Source: Pleurocapsa sp. MO_226.B13
GTDB taxonomy: Bacteria > Cyanobacteriota > Cyanobacteriia > Cyanobacteriales > Xenococcaceae
Assembly: GCA_030064795.1 (NCBI GenBank)
Contig: JASJEI010000068.1
Span: forward strand, 1 to 36,153
Length of the DNA stretch: 36,153 nt
Reading direction: 5' to 3'
Below, in pieces: positions 1 through 9,544 of the stretch (position 1 is the first letter of the stretch; every line of letters starts with the position of its first letter). The position numbers were made by a program, and so were the translations under genes. Below the pieces are notes generated by a model. The model searched no databases, was not told the origin of the DNA, and saw only the letters and a list, made by a program, of their open reading frames with translations.

Positions 1-1499
1 CTCGCTTTAGACTTATCCTCTGAGCGAATTTTCTGCCATCGCCTTGTCTCTCCAGTTAGCCAATTTTTGAGGATAATTGCTTCCTTCTCTTGTTCAAGCC
101 AACTTTTCAATACATCCCAAGATGAAAGTAAAATTTCATGGGCAATTTCTACAGTTGCCGATTGTTCCAGGCTGTTACTAGCTGTAATTTTCAGTTGTTG
201 CGAGTCTGAATATGCGCTACTACTAACTAACAACTTTTCTTCAATAAATCTGTTGAGGATTTTTTCTACTGATTCACCAACAAATTCACTGCGATTAGCC
301 CGCCTACTGACTGTTTTACTACCCGAATCAGTATCAAATATATTTACCAGTTTAACGAATATGTGCTTAGTCGCTGCCTGTTCATCTTGATTCAGATTAT
401 GGTAAATCTGATTAACTTGCTTTTGTAGTGCGCCTCTTACGCCCTCTAAAGCAGCATAACTTTTCTTGTTCAAAGTTCGGTCTTCGATCTCAGGACAACC
501 ATCAGCACCAATAGTCCTACACTCACTCTGCCAGAGCAAATTTAGGGTGTACTGCAACAAGGGAAGATAACCTTTTTGCCCCTCTACCTCTTTAATGATT
601 TGTTCAACTAACCCTTCTTCAAACACAACCCCATGCCTAGCTGCTGGCTGCTCGATCGCCAGTCTCAGTTCATCTGGGTGCATATCTGTGACTAGGTGAA
701 TATTATTTTGATTGGCAATTACACCTAAGTCTGGATAAGAACTCAATTGTTCTAAGAAATCAGCCCGCATTGCCAATACAATTCTGACAGAAGTATCTTT
801 AGAGTTAGCAACTTGGACAAGACCTTCAATAAAGTTTTTGCGTTGATCTCGATTGTCACAAATGGTGAACAATTCCTCAAATTGATCGACAAAAATTAGC
901 CACTGTTCCCCATCTTTCCTTAAGGTGCTAATCAATTCGGTTAGGGTATCTGTCTTGGCTTTCAGGGCAATCTCAGCCTCTGTTTTACTAAAGCTATAGT
1001 CCTTTTCTTCATTGAGCAAACACCGATACAGGGAATCAAAGGGGTCTTGATTAGGCGTAAAGATGAAATCATAAAATGTTTGAGATTTTAGAGACTTCTT
1101 GAACTCAGGAATTAACCCAGCACGAACGAGGGAGGATTTACCACTGCCCGATGCCCCCAAAACTAAGCTAAGACTCTTTTGATTGACTGCTGCCAACAAT
1201 CTAGCAATAAGGCGATCGCGACCAAAAAAATTGTCTCTATCTTTGAAGTTAAATCTTTTGAGTCCTTTGTAAGGACAGGTTTTAATTAATTCGCGATTGG
1301 TAATTGTCTCTACAGAAATTTGTAAAATCTCTGTTTTGTTAAAAGTAAGTACATTTCCCTCACCCTGTACCTGAATATTTTTTTCACCTTGAGTCGTCTG
1401 CATTCCCCCCTGTACATGGGAATTTTCTAGCTTTTGTCCGATACCTGAATTCTGTACCGATAATGAATTACTTTCAGGCTGTAAAGGCTGATTCATCAT
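1..1499 (-). CDS. nSTAND1-type NTPase, N-terminal 499 residues (cut by window edge)
   Basis: I read this frame by hand on the minus strand; it stays open from ATG 1499 to the left edge. Residues 1-60 are polar and repetitive with recurring VQG/QGE/GN units. A P-loop follows: Walker A GASGSGKSS at residues 115-123 and Walker B LIFVDQFEEL at 201-210. The VEIAHE signature near residue 450, typical of the winged-helix end of nSTAND1 modules, comes next. Such proteins usually continue into WD40 or TPR sensor repeats, which would lie outside the window. AGGAG sits just upstream; a second ATG at 1496 has better spacing and may be the true start. The gene starts 76 nt after the CHAT gene on the same strand, so they probably share a transcript. 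Role (inference): a ligand-triggered oligomerising switch that controls the CHAT protease. Fold assignment is firm; function is inferred. Confidence 0.85.
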   Translation of the reverse strand, partial: MMNQPLQPESNSLSVQNSGIGQKLENSHVQGGMQTTQGEKNIQVQGEGNVLTFNKTEILQISVETITNRELIKTCPYKGLKRFNFKDRDNFFGRDRLIARLLAAVNQKSLSLVLGASGSGKSSLVRAGLIPEFKKSLKSQTFYDFIFTPNQDPFDSLYRCLLNEEKDYSFSKTEAEIALKAKTDTLTELISTLRKDGEQWLIFVDQFEELFTICDNRDQRKNFIEGLVQVANSKDTSVRIVLAMRADFLEQLSSYPDLGVIANQNNIHLVTDMHPDELRLAIEQPAARHGVVFEEGLVEQIIKEVEGQKGYLPLLQYTLNLLWQSECRTIGADGCPEIEDRTLNKKSYAALEGVRGALQKQVNQIYHNLNQDEQAATKHIFVKLVNIFDTDSGSKTVSRRANRSEFVGESVEKILNRFIEEKLLVSSSAYSDSQQLKITASNSLEQSATVEIAHEILLSSWDVLKSWLEQEKEAIILKNWLTGETRRWQKIRSEDKSKA

Positions 1500-1575
1500 C
1501 ACTCCTGCTAAGATAGTTTGATTTTTAAGAATTTATGTTTGAGAAAATATCGTTTGGGAATTGATTACCGAGTAA

Positions 1576-2670
1576 TTAAACTTGCCAACCATCGATAGAA
1601 GCCATCAAAATATTTACCAAAGGATGATCGATTAATTCCTTAAAAGCTTCAATTCCAGCTGCTTTCAATGCACCGATAACACGGGTTTTAAACGTCGGAT
1701 TATTCTCAATTTCCTCCACGGCTTGAGCAACAACCATCATTTTTTGGAAATTAGTCTCACTCGGATTATCTTGCTCTAACTGTTGTAAAAGTTTTTTAAT
1801 CTTATTTGCAGTTTCTACGAGATTTTGCTTTTGCTCTGGCGTAAATATATTGTGAGCATTAGTCATAGTTAACTGATTGTTGTTTCCCGTTGACGCTTGT
1901 ACTCCCCCGTAGATTGTTCCACTGCTAAAGTTTTGGGAAATACCATGATTAATAGTCCCATTATTGCCAAAAGAAATAGTGTTACCTTTTGCTCCTGTTT
2001 CTGTTTCCATAGCTGATAATTCTTCTACTCGTTCAATTTTTGTCAAATTTTTGTTCGTAAAAAGTCTTGGTATTAAATGTTCGGGAACTGCGCGAGCGCT
2101 CTTTTCTTTTTCCGTCACAACAGCTACTAACTGGCGTTGTGGGGATAAACTCTCGCCCAACTGCAAATGAATACGATTACAGCCAAAATCATAGGCTTTA
2201 GCGATCGATTCCCCCGCACCCAAAGCACCATAAAATCCTGCACTAAAAGCGATCGCACTTTCATCCAAAATCGGCTGATTCATGCCGACAACAAAGTTAA
2301 TATGTTTACCGATTTCCTCTGCTTGCACCTTGGTATAACAAGCATTGAGTAACACGCATTCGATCTGGTGACTAAAATGACGAAACAGATCTGCTAAAGC
2401 TTCTTTACTAACTAAATGAAGCTTTCCTATATCGTTTTCGATGACTAAACCCCGTTCTCCTTCCCCATGTCCGCAAAAATGAACGATCCTCGGTTTTTCT
2501 TCTAATAATGCAGATTGTAAATCTTGGGGACGAACAGCTAATCTATGTTCAATGATAAAGCGATCGCGATCTGGGGATTTTTTAATTGTTTCAATTAAGT
2601 CACGAATTTCTCGATTTAACCCCAGGTTGTACTTGGGATCGGAAGCTAATATTAGAATTTTGGTTTTCAT
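1576..2670 (-). CDS. CHAT-domain caspase-like protease
   Basis: 364 residues. Residues 1-190 form a CHAT domain (clan CD, caspase/separase-like fold). The expected catalytic dyad is visible: His68 in HFCGHGEG and Cys111 in LLNACYT. Residues about 225-275 are a low-complexity stretch rich in GN, NGT and GGV steps, resembling a short beta-solenoid linker. Residues 280-364 form a helical C-terminal domain (EEIENNPTFK, then DHPLVNIL) of a type I recall from other cyanobacterial signalling proteins. No signal peptide, so probably cytoplasmic. It lies directly upstream of the nSTAND NTPase, and the usual reading of such pairs is that the NTPase senses a trigger and the protease is the effector, as in bacterial conflict or cell-death systems. 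The substrate cannot be told from the sequence. Confidence 0.88.
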   Translation of the reverse strand: MKTKILILASDPKYNLGLNREIRDLIETIKKSPDRDRFIIEHRLAVRPQDLQSALLEEKPRIVHFCGHGEGERGLVIENDIGKLHLVSKEALADLFRHFSHQIECVLLNACYTKVQAEEIGKHINFVVGMNQPILDESAIAFSAGFYGALGAGESIAKAYDFGCNRIHLQLGESLSPQRQLVAVVTEKEKSARAVPEHLIPRLFTNKNLTKIERVEELSAMETETGAKGNTISFGNNGTINHGISQNFSSGTIYGGVQASTGNNNQLTMTNAHNIFTPEQKQNLVETANKIKKLLQQLEQDNPSETNFQKMMVVAQAVEEIENNPTFKTRVIGALKAAGIEAFKELIDHPLVNILMASIDGWQV

Positions 2671-3095
2671 GATTTAGATTGCTAAGACAGCAAATCTTAT
2701 TTAAATCTTATTTAAATAGTTATTATGAATGTAATATTGTTTTATGCAGTTAAGTTAAAATTACTTACAGCTAAGAAAGCGATCGCTTTTTGCTGAAAAA
2801 TAATTGCAGCAAATTTCCGACGAATAGACTCAATTTTTACTTGCCACTTACTATTCCAAGACCAAACTAATCTAACTTCATGAAATTCAATTTTTGCTTA
2901 TTGACTAAGTATTAATGCTCATTGGCAATAGTTAGCATTAATTTGATTTAATCGTAATTCTAAAGAAGCTCAAATAAAAAAACGAATATTTAGCATTGTC
3001 GGCGGGAAGCCCCACGTCTGTATTGCTTAGCGTGTCAGTGTGTGGAGTGGTCACGCTTGAAGATTCCAGCAAAAATACATTTTAGGAGAAAAATC
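2671..3095. other. intergenic region upstream of the CHAT gene
   Basis: AT-rich. An 11-bp near-tandem duplication (AAATCTTATTT twice) sits at about 2693-2715, just before the CHAT start, where its promoter must lie. 2999-3060 holds a GC-richer block (next entry). No further coding signal seen. Confidence 0.5.
2999..3060 (+). mobile_element. possible relic of an IS200/IS605-type right end
   Basis: A GC-rich block in AT-rich surroundings. It contains CGGGAAGCCCCACG, a CACG/CGTG inverted pair, and ends in GTGTGGAGTGGTCACGCTTGA-like sequence. This resembles from memory the structured 3' ends of cyanobacterial tnpB elements (right end plus guide RNA), but no tnpB remains beside it. Weak call. Confidence 0.25.
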
Positions 3096-3324
3096 ATGTC
3101 CCAAAAAAAAGCGATCGCTAATTGGAAACGCACTGAATATTTATTAATTAAAAATCGTAAAAAACGCAACCAAAACCAGAGCGAGCGAGAATTGCTCTTT
3201 CTTAGATTTTCTCAAAGAACACGGATTTTTCTTGACCAAAACTGCTGAGAAGAAGACTGAAAAATTTTTCGATTCCTGGCAATTCAGAATCTCTCCCCGT
3301 TTCCAAAATACTGGCTTCGGATAG
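3096..3324 (+). pseudogene. small basic protein gene, probably frameshifted
   Basis: ATG 3096 is preceded by a good ribosome site (TAGGAG at 3083-3088). The first frame encodes 50 residues, very rich in Lys/Arg/Asn (MSQKKAIANWKRTEYLL...), and stops at 3248. From about 3144 the +1 frame is open to a TAG at 3322-3324 and reads like protein: FLDFLKEHGFFLTK, then FFDSWQFRISPRFQ. The two frames meet around a run of six A's (in CGTAAAAAACGC, about 3157-3162). The simplest explanation is a one-base indel there, which would give a product of about 75 residues. Alternatively only the 50-residue frame is used. I recognise no family. Confidence 0.4.
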
Positions 3325-3386
3325 GAGGGGTAAGCTGGAAATAGCTACCTCGACCTAACCAAAACCGATTCTGACCGTTCGATTAT

Positions 3387-4778
3387 TTAATCACTGTATA
3401 GATAGAAATTTTTCTGCCGCTTATAGCTGAGTTTAACAGTGTTAGCATTACGATCGTAGTGCCAAATAGCAGCAATAGGACTGTCCCAATTATCTCTCCA
3501 ATAGGGATTTTGGCGAGCAATCAAAGCAATATCGTTACCATTTGCCACGATCTCTACTTCTGGACTAGATCCGCCATTACCTCGATCGTATAGTCGGTAA
3601 TATTCTTTTAGACGACTGCCTATATTTTCTTGAAATTGTAATTCTCCGCTGCTGGAAATAAACCACAAATTACCTTTGTCCCCGATATAACTTTCTTCCC
3701 AGGCAACATAGCGATCGCTCATGGGATCGTAAGCTAGAGATTGAAGATCTATGTCATTGAGCGATCGCACGTCCAACCAACGGCGATTTTTAAGATCAAA
3801 ACGATAAAAATATCCTTCTCCGCCGAAGGAAACCAAAGAAACAAGATCGCGCTTACTGTCGTATGCTATGTCTGTAGCCCAAGAAAGTTGGGGAAAGTCA
3901 TGGGGTAGATTGTAGATTTGTTGCTTGCCAGAGCGACGATCGCTTATCTTAATTCCCCGATCGGTTATTTCGTAGATTTGCTGGTGATTGGGAGAAATAG
4001 CAACACCTCTTTGACCGACAATGGAAGCCAGCTTCTGGCTTTTATTATTTATTTCTTTTGTGGTTAATTCGATCGGTTCGTAGTTGCGATCGTAAAAAAC
4101 AAACTTGGAATTATTCGTAGATTTTTCTATGGGATATCCTGCCAAAGTTAGGGAAGGATCCCTCGCATCTAATTGAGAGATTTCTATTTCTCCAGGTAAA
4201 TAATAGTGTCCCCTAAATCCATCCACTCCCTGGACATTAAACCAGCGATTAAGCTGTTGTAAGGCTGCCACAAAATTTTTATTTTCTGTCTCATAGGAAT
4301 AAGGAAGCTCGACAGGAAATACTTTAGCTGAGTCGAGACTGGTTATGATTGTTGAGGGATGATAAGAATCATATAAAATTCCTGCAATCTGAGTATTGGC
4401 AGAGGCTTCTACTTGCCAGTTAATTCCTTCATAGCTACTCAAAACCAACAATACTTTTTGGTAAGGGCGATCGACCTTTACTTTAACTTTGCCCCGATCG
4501 AGATTTCGCTCTGGTTCGTAACCCGAAACAAAAATTATCTCGGCGCGATCGGCTAGCTGGCGAGGGGGTTGAGTTTGAGATTGCCATTTATCTGAGGAAT
4601 AATCACCTAAGATTAGGTTGAGTTTTGGTTGTGCAGATTGTGTTTTTGAATGTTTTCGGCAAGGTTTCACCAGCAATTTTTGGCTTTTTTCATATATCTG
4701 CTGATATACGGGAGAATATAATCCCAAACCAGTTAAGAGAATTGATAAAGCTAGCAATCTTTGTTGAATTTTATTCAT
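3387..4778 (-). CDS. exported or anchored protein with propeller-like C-terminal half, unknown function
   Basis: 463 residues. The N-terminus has a short basic stretch and a hydrophobic segment (about residues 7-25, LLALSILLTGLGLYSPV), which suggests a signal peptide or a single membrane anchor with the rest in the periplasm. Residues about 75-210 form one region with many beta-type stretches. Residues about 250-440 contain repeated WD/SMP-30-like blades: 'VAISPNHQQIYEI', 'DIAYDSKRDLVSLV', 'SLAYDPMSDRYVAW', then a final W-rich block. The pattern suggests a beta-propeller. No catalytic motif is visible. It is monocistronic, divergent from the channel gene at 5096. Family not recognised; a conserved cyanobacterial hypothetical is the safest description. 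Confidence 0.75.
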   Translation of the reverse strand: MNKIQQRLLALSILLTGLGLYSPVYQQIYEKSQKLLVKPCRKHSKTQSAQPKLNLILGDYSSDKWQSQTQPPRQLADRAEIIFVSGYEPERNLDRGKVKVKVDRPYQKVLLVLSSYEGINWQVEASANTQIAGILYDSYHPSTIITSLDSAKVFPVELPYSYETENKNFVAALQQLNRWFNVQGVDGFRGHYYLPGEIEISQLDARDPSLTLAGYPIEKSTNNSKFVFYDRNYEPIELTTKEINNKSQKLASIVGQRGVAISPNHQQIYEITDRGIKISDRRSGKQQIYNLPHDFPQLSWATDIAYDSKRDLVSLVSFGGEGYFYRFDLKNRRWLDVRSLNDIDLQSLAYDPMSDRYVAWEESYIGDKGNLWFISSSGELQFQENIGSRLKEYYRLYDRGNGGSSPEVEIVANGNDIALIARQNPYWRDNWDSPIAAIWHYDRNANTVKLSYKRQKNFYLYSD

Positions 4779-5095
4779 AGTACGTAGAGCGAATAATTAG
4801 TTCGATTCGCATAATAGTAAATACTTACCGCGAGGAGGTGCGTTCATCGCCAGCACTGTCTACCGTTAGCGATGTTCCGATTTCATTCTGATTGTCATAA
4901 TCATACTAGACAATTAACCAAGATCTTTGCCAAAAAAGTATTTCTCAATAAAAAACTAGTAAAGCATCATTACTTTCTCCCCCAAGGAGGCGATCGCTAC
5001 TGGACATTGTTCACAGTTTTAATTGCAAGTTGGCTATAAACTTTTAATTCCTCTAAAATTTAGAGACAAACTGAAATCGAGAACGAATTAATGCG
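4779..5095. other. divergent intergenic region
   Basis: 317 bp between two divergently transcribed genes, so promoters for both must be here. It contains one HIP1-like site (about 4990) but no clear -10/-35 pair, RNA gene or small ORF that I would support. Confidence 0.4.
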
Positions 5096-7123
5096 GTGTT
5101 TCAAGCAACTCGACTTCATAGTACGCCTGCTGAGTCGGAATATTTTGTGATTTGCGGTCTGGGTAGTTTAGGACAACATTGCATTACCGCCTTAACTGAA
5201 TTTGGCGTAAAAATAGTCGCCATCGAACAGCAACTACCGATAAGTTGGGAGATCGAGTCCTTGAGAGATTTATTGGTAGACTTAATTATTGGGGACTGTC
5301 GCCATAACGATATTTTAGAACGAGCCAAAATAGATCGCTGTCGTGCTGCTTTGATTGTAACTACAGACGATCGCGTCAATGTGGAAACAGCGATCGCCAT
5401 ACGACAGTTAAACCCCAAGACTCGCTTGGTAGTGCGATCGGGCAAACAAAAGCTCAATCAGTTGTTATCGGTGCAACTGGGGAATTATCTTGCTTTCGAT
5501 CCTCGGGAACTATCTACTTCCGCCTTTACTCTGGCAGCTTTGGGTACAGAAATTCGGGGATATTTCGAGCTAAACGGACGCATTTGGCAGATTTATCAAC
5601 GTTCTCTGGCTGTTGGCGATCGCTGGTGCGATCGCTCGCTCTTCGATCTAGAAAATAACTACCGCAAAGTTCTGGCTCATAGTCGCCACAAAAATTATCC
5701 TAGCCTGACTTTGGGAAATTGGAACGCCAGGGAGATAATTCGCCAGGGAGATACTGTCGCTTATCTTCAAATCGCAACCGATCTAGATCTTCAACTATCA
5801 ACTACTCGTTTTACCCAGGCTGCTAGGAATCAGGGATGGCTGGAGTTACTCAAGTCACGTCTCCAACAGGCAATTAGTATTTTTAGCCAACTCAATTTTC
5901 GACAGCAAATCAGGCGGGTGGCTTTAGTTAGTGGTATTGTTCTCTTGGGGTTACTGCTCTTGGGAACTTGGTTATTTCGCTGGTATTATCCCGAAATTAC
6001 GACTATTTCGGCTTTTTTTGCCACTGCAATTTTACTTTTGGGGGGATATGGCGATTTATTTCCCGAATTAGAAGATATCAGCTTGATTCCCTGGTGGCTG
6101 CGATTGTTTAGTTTGCTCTTGACTTTGGTCGGGACTGTATTTGTCGGGGTAATGTATGCTTTGCTTACCGAAGCTTTGCTTTCGGCGCGATTTGAATTAA
6201 ACAAACAACCAGTCTCAATTCCTCAAGAGCATCATGTAGCGATCGTTGGTATGGGCAAGACAGGACAAAAAGTTACCGCTTTACTGCAAAAATTCCAACA
6301 ACCTTGGTTGGGAATCACCTTTAATCCCGATTTTTATCAACAATATAATTCTGAAATCCCTTTAATTATTGGTAATTTAGAAACTGCTTTAGCCAAAGCC
6401 AATCTAACTCAAGCCACTAGTGCAGTAATAGTTACCGATGATGAAATTCTCAATTTAGAAGTAGCTTTAATGATCGGAGCGATCGCCCCAAAGTTGAATA
6501 TTGTCTTAAAAACTTCAGGTAGGCGCATCGCCCAACATCTGCGGGAATTATTACCAGAATTACAAATCGTCGGGGTCTATGCCGAAGCAGCAGCAGCCTT
6601 TGCAGGAGCAGCTTTTGGGGAAAACATTATTAGTTTATTTCGTTTGGGAGAAAGAACGATTTTAGTCACCGAGTATCAAATTGAAACCGATGATACCCTC
6701 AACGGACTATTATTAGACGATATTGCCTATGGTTATGGAGTCGTGCCGATTCTCTATCAACAACCAAATCGGGCATCAGTCTTGCTGCCCTGCGACGAAC
6801 TACCCTTACGTTCGGGCGATCGCCTGGTTGTCTTAGCAACCATCGATGGATTGCGTCGCATCGAACAGGGGAGATTAAATTTAGAGGCAAAACAGTGGCA
6901 AGTTAGTATCGAAAGAACTTTAACTCCCGATGCAATTTTTGAAGGGGCAAATGTGATTGTCAGGGTTACGGGATGCAGTCTGACTTTAGCCAGAAAAACT
7001 ATGAACGATCTACCCCAAGCTCTGCCTATTTTGCTCTATCAACATCAAGCCCAAAGACTGATTAGAGAGTTAAGAAAAACCCTGGTTATAGCTGTATTAA
7101 TGGGAAAACAGGAGAGAAACTAG
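5096..7123 (+). CDS. K+ channel-like protein with RCK domains on both sides of the pore
   Basis: 675 residues. An N-terminal TrkA-N/RCK Rossmann domain begins with FVICGLGSLGQH (about residues 17-28). A two-helix pore module follows: a first membrane helix at about 274-295, a pore-helix region with GGYGD at about 315-319, and a second helix at about 335-362. A second Rossmann domain starts at HVAIVGMGKTGQK (about 379). A TrkA-C-like region is likely near 525-580 (ITVVPILY..., RSGDRLVVLA). GGYGD matches the K+ selectivity filter core (usually TVGYGD) with a changed first residue. Likely role: K+ flux or a nucleotide-gated cation channel in the inner membrane. The start is GTG 5096; an out-of-frame ATG lies at 5091. 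Convergent with the DUF445 gene. Confidence 0.85.
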   Translation: MFQATRLHSTPAESEYFVICGLGSLGQHCITALTEFGVKIVAIEQQLPISWEIESLRDLLVDLIIGDCRHNDILERAKIDRCRAALIVTTDDRVNVETAIAIRQLNPKTRLVVRSGKQKLNQLLSVQLGNYLAFDPRELSTSAFTLAALGTEIRGYFELNGRIWQIYQRSLAVGDRWCDRSLFDLENNYRKVLAHSRHKNYPSLTLGNWNAREIIRQGDTVAYLQIATDLDLQLSTTRFTQAARNQGWLELLKSRLQQAISIFSQLNFRQQIRRVALVSGIVLLGLLLLGTWLFRWYYPEITTISAFFATAILLLGGYGDLFPELEDISLIPWWLRLFSLLLTLVGTVFVGVMYALLTEALLSARFELNKQPVSIPQEHHVAIVGMGKTGQKVTALLQKFQQPWLGITFNPDFYQQYNSEIPLIIGNLETALAKANLTQATSAVIVTDDEILNLEVALMIGAIAPKLNIVLKTSGRRIAQHLRELLPELQIVGVYAEAAAAFAGAAFGENIISLFRLGERTILVTEYQIETDDTLNGLLLDDIAYGYGVVPILYQQPNRASVLLPCDELPLRSGDRLVVLATIDGLRRIEQGRLNLEAKQWQVSIERTLTPDAIFEGANVIVRVTGCSLTLARKTMNDLPQALPILLYQHQAQRLIRELRKTLVIAVLMGKQERN

Positions 7124-7153
7124 TAAGCTGTTAAGCACTTAATTGAAAGAATG

Positions 7154-8407
7154 TTAATTAAAAATCAAAATAATCGTCTGTAATAAACCAACAATAAAGC
7201 CCAATATGCCACCCAAATTGACGATCGCCTGAAGCTCGTTTTTAACTATACCCTGTACTGCTCTTTCCAATTCTTCGGGGGTGGTAGCATTGACGCGATC
7301 GATAATTACTCGATCGATCGAGAGGATCGGTATAGCTTGAGCCACCAATTTTTCTAGATCTCGTTCTAAATAACGTTCCAAAACCAAGGCTAGTTCTTGG
7401 CTGATTACTTCTAGGGAATCATTAACGATCGGAGAAGACTGTAGGCGTTTTAGAATCAGTGCTGCTAGATTTTCCCATTCCACAGAATCTCCTAAATTGG
7501 CAATGACTTCTCCCCCTTCTTCTCTGACATAGTTACGTACTGCTACTCGTACGGTTTTACGGAGTTGTCTGACGGTAGATACGGGCAAATTTTGTAGCGA
7601 AAGATTGGTCAGCCAATTTTTGATGCGATCGCGAATTTGCAGCGAATAGGCTAATTCTTGGAGTCTGGCGTTGGTAATTTCTGGTTCGTCAATACAAAAA
7701 GAACGCAGTCTCATCAGACTATTACGCAAACCAAATAAGTTTGCTACCACCCAGTAAGTACCGCTGGTTTTTTCGCGAAAACCCTCGTCGATGATTTGAA
7801 TATTGCGATCGCTCAAAAAATCAATCATCGCCCTACGGATAGTATCGGGAGGAATCACTACTTCTAGTAGCCAGTCGGCAAATTTTTTTCCCTGGGAATC
7901 TTTAAGCTGAAAATTCAAGAGAATTTGCTCGAAGATCTGATTGATTTGCGCTTCTAAAAAATCTTCTCGTCTAGCTAATACCTTTAATAATCGGGGTAAA
8001 GATTCACTAAATAAATCGTGTAAGATGTTGGCTAAGATTTTCGCTGTTTTTTGTTCGCGGTCTGATTTTACTTGGTCTAAAGCCAATTTTAATAGCCACA
8101 AGATCGCACTCTCCATACGTTCCGTCGCCAAAAGCCTTTGAGCCAACTTATGCAGTTCGCCAGGGGTAAGTAACGAACCCATAATTGTGTCAGAAACTTT
8201 TTGGGCCAAACGCTCTTGATTGCTGGGAATCAAACCAGGAGTAAAGGGTAACTTGCGTTTGCCAATATAAATAGGCTTATAGGGACGAAACAGCATTTTG
8301 ATCGCTATATCGTTAGTGAAATAGCCAATAATGCTTCCCGCAATTGGGGGAACAAAAAATATCCAGAGATTCGCTAGTGCCAAAGCAGTATATTGAATCG
8401 ACGACAA
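7154..8407 (-). CDS. DUF445 family membrane protein
   Basis: 417 residues. The N-terminal membrane segment (about 10-30) runs straight into the conserved DUF445 signature [17 protein letters not shown] and [13 protein letters not shown] long soluble, helical middle follows, and a hydrophobic helix closes the protein ([19 protein letters not shown]). This arrangement, with both ends in the membrane, is usual for the family (YheB-like); no biochemical role is established. The start is TTG at 8407, since no ATG lies in frame before the signature. It follows menG by 36 nt on the same strand, so co-transcription is likely, though no functional link is obvious. Confidence 0.88.
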   Translation of the reverse strand: MSSIQYTALALANLWIFFVPPIAGSIIGYFTNDIAIKMLFRPYKPIYIGKRKLPFTPGLIPSNQERLAQKVSDTIMGSLLTPGELHKLAQRLLATERMESAILWLLKLALDQVKSDREQKTAKILANILHDLFSESLPRLLKVLARREDFLEAQINQIFEQILLNFQLKDSQGKKFADWLLEVVIPPDTIRRAMIDFLSDRNIQIIDEGFREKTSGTYWVVANLFGLRNSLMRLRSFCIDEPEITNARLQELAYSLQIRDRIKNWLTNLSLQNLPVSTVRQLRKTVRVAVRNYVREEGGEVIANLGDSVEWENLAALILKRLQSSPIVNDSLEVISQELALVLERYLERDLEKLVAQAIPILSIDRVIIDRVNATTPEELERAVQGIVKNELQAIVNLGGILGFIVGLLQTIILIFN

Positions 8408-8443
8408 AAATAAAGGCAGCAGAAGATTAATTATATTTCTATT

Positions 8444-9154
8444 TTATTTTGTTAACACCAATATCCCCATCATTCCTCCCATCAAAGGATAATGAGTAGC
8501 TCGCTCGAAACCTGCTGCTTGTGCTAGTTTAACTTGTTCTTTACCCGTAGGAAATCTTTCTAGACTGGGATTGATATAGGCATATTCTTGTTTCAATCCC
8601 AGATCTTCAGCAATTGGCACGACAACATTAGCTAAATACCATTGCTGAAATACCTGCATATAACTCGCTTCAGGACGATGAAAGTCTAATATTGCTCCTT
8701 TGGCTCCTGGTTTGAGAACGCGAAACAACTCCTCCAAACACAAAGGAATATTTGTTACATTACGTAATCCATAGCCGATGGTGGCACAATCAAACTGATT
8801 GTCTTTAAAGGGTAGATTTAAAGCATCTTCTTGTAGCCATTCGATTGGTACTGTGGGACATTGAATCATTTGCCGTCTTTTAGCGATCGCCAATTGTTTA
8901 CAGGCAAAATCCAATCCGATTACCTTACCAGTATTACCGACTTTTTTGGCTAACAATAGGGCTAAATCGCCACTACCACAGCAGATATCGAGAGCGCGAT
9001 CGCCTTCTTTTGCCTCGCTCCATTTTATTGCCATTAACTTCCAAATCCGATGTTGTCCCATGCTCAGGCGGTCGTTTAATTGGTCATAGACAGGAGCAAT
9101 GCGATCGAAAATCGCTTTAATTTCTGTAGCTGCGGGAGAAGTGGTTAAGATCAC
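8444..9154 (-). CDS. menG: demethylphylloquinone/demethylmenaquinone methyltransferase (MenG/UbiE)
   Basis: 236 residues, full family length. SAM-binding motif I is ALDICCGSGDLALLLA (about residues 53-68). The UbiE signatures YGLRNV (about 128) and the FDRIAPVYDQLNDRLS N-terminus (about 16-31) are present. In cyanobacteria this enzyme adds the C-2 ring methyl group in the last step of phylloquinone synthesis, the quinone of photosystem I. Start is GTG 9154. First gene of a probable two-gene unit with the DUF445 gene. The upstream 377 bp hold its promoter. Confidence 0.93.
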   Translation of the reverse strand: MILTTSPAATEIKAIFDRIAPVYDQLNDRLSMGQHRIWKLMAIKWSEAKEGDRALDICCGSGDLALLLAKKVGNTGKVIGLDFACKQLAIAKRRQMIQCPTVPIEWLQEDALNLPFKDNQFDCATIGYGLRNVTNIPLCLEELFRVLKPGAKGAILDFHRPEASYMQVFQQWYLANVVVPIAEDLGLKQEYAYINPSLERFPTGKEQVKLAQAAGFERATHYPLMGGMMGILVLTK

Positions 9155-9531
9155 GAGTAGAATTTAAGTTTTGTTAGTAGAGATGAGTAGGGCAGATATA
9201 GAGATAGTCAGGGTAATGAGGGATTTTCGGGGTCATTTCTGCTGCTAAAAAGTAAGAATTTGTAATTTTAATAAAAATATATAACAATAGTTCAAATTCA
9301 AAATAATTCAATCCTAAAATCTTAATAAAAAAGTCAGGGGAACGATTAGAATAACCCGCGCTAATCTAGATTAGATCGGTAATGGCGATCGCGTAAATAG
9401 TAACTTAATTTTAGCGATCGTCAAAGCACTATTGCCTATTGCTTGTTCTCTATTCCCTAACTAAAGTGGATATTACAAGTTATTAGTGACCTGTCATGTC
9501 ACTATCGGAATTAAATTAATCTAATCAATAA
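9155..9531. other. divergent intergenic region with a small inverted repeat
   Basis: AT-rich, between menG and the antiporter unit, and contains one HIP1 site near 9384. The inverted repeat TAGTGAC-7 nt-GTCACTA at 9484-9504 lies 27 nt before the GGAGG of the leader ORF and could be an operator. No RNA gene recognised. Confidence 0.4.
9484..9504. promoter_or_regulatory. possible operator (7-bp inverted repeat)
   Basis: Perfect 7-bp arms TAGTGAC/GTCACTA separated by 7 nt, close upstream of the leader ORF and antiporter. Size and symmetry suit a dimeric repressor, but the stem is also short enough to be chance. No family-specific motif recognised. Confidence 0.3.
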
Positions 9532-9544
9532 TTGGAGGCGACAA

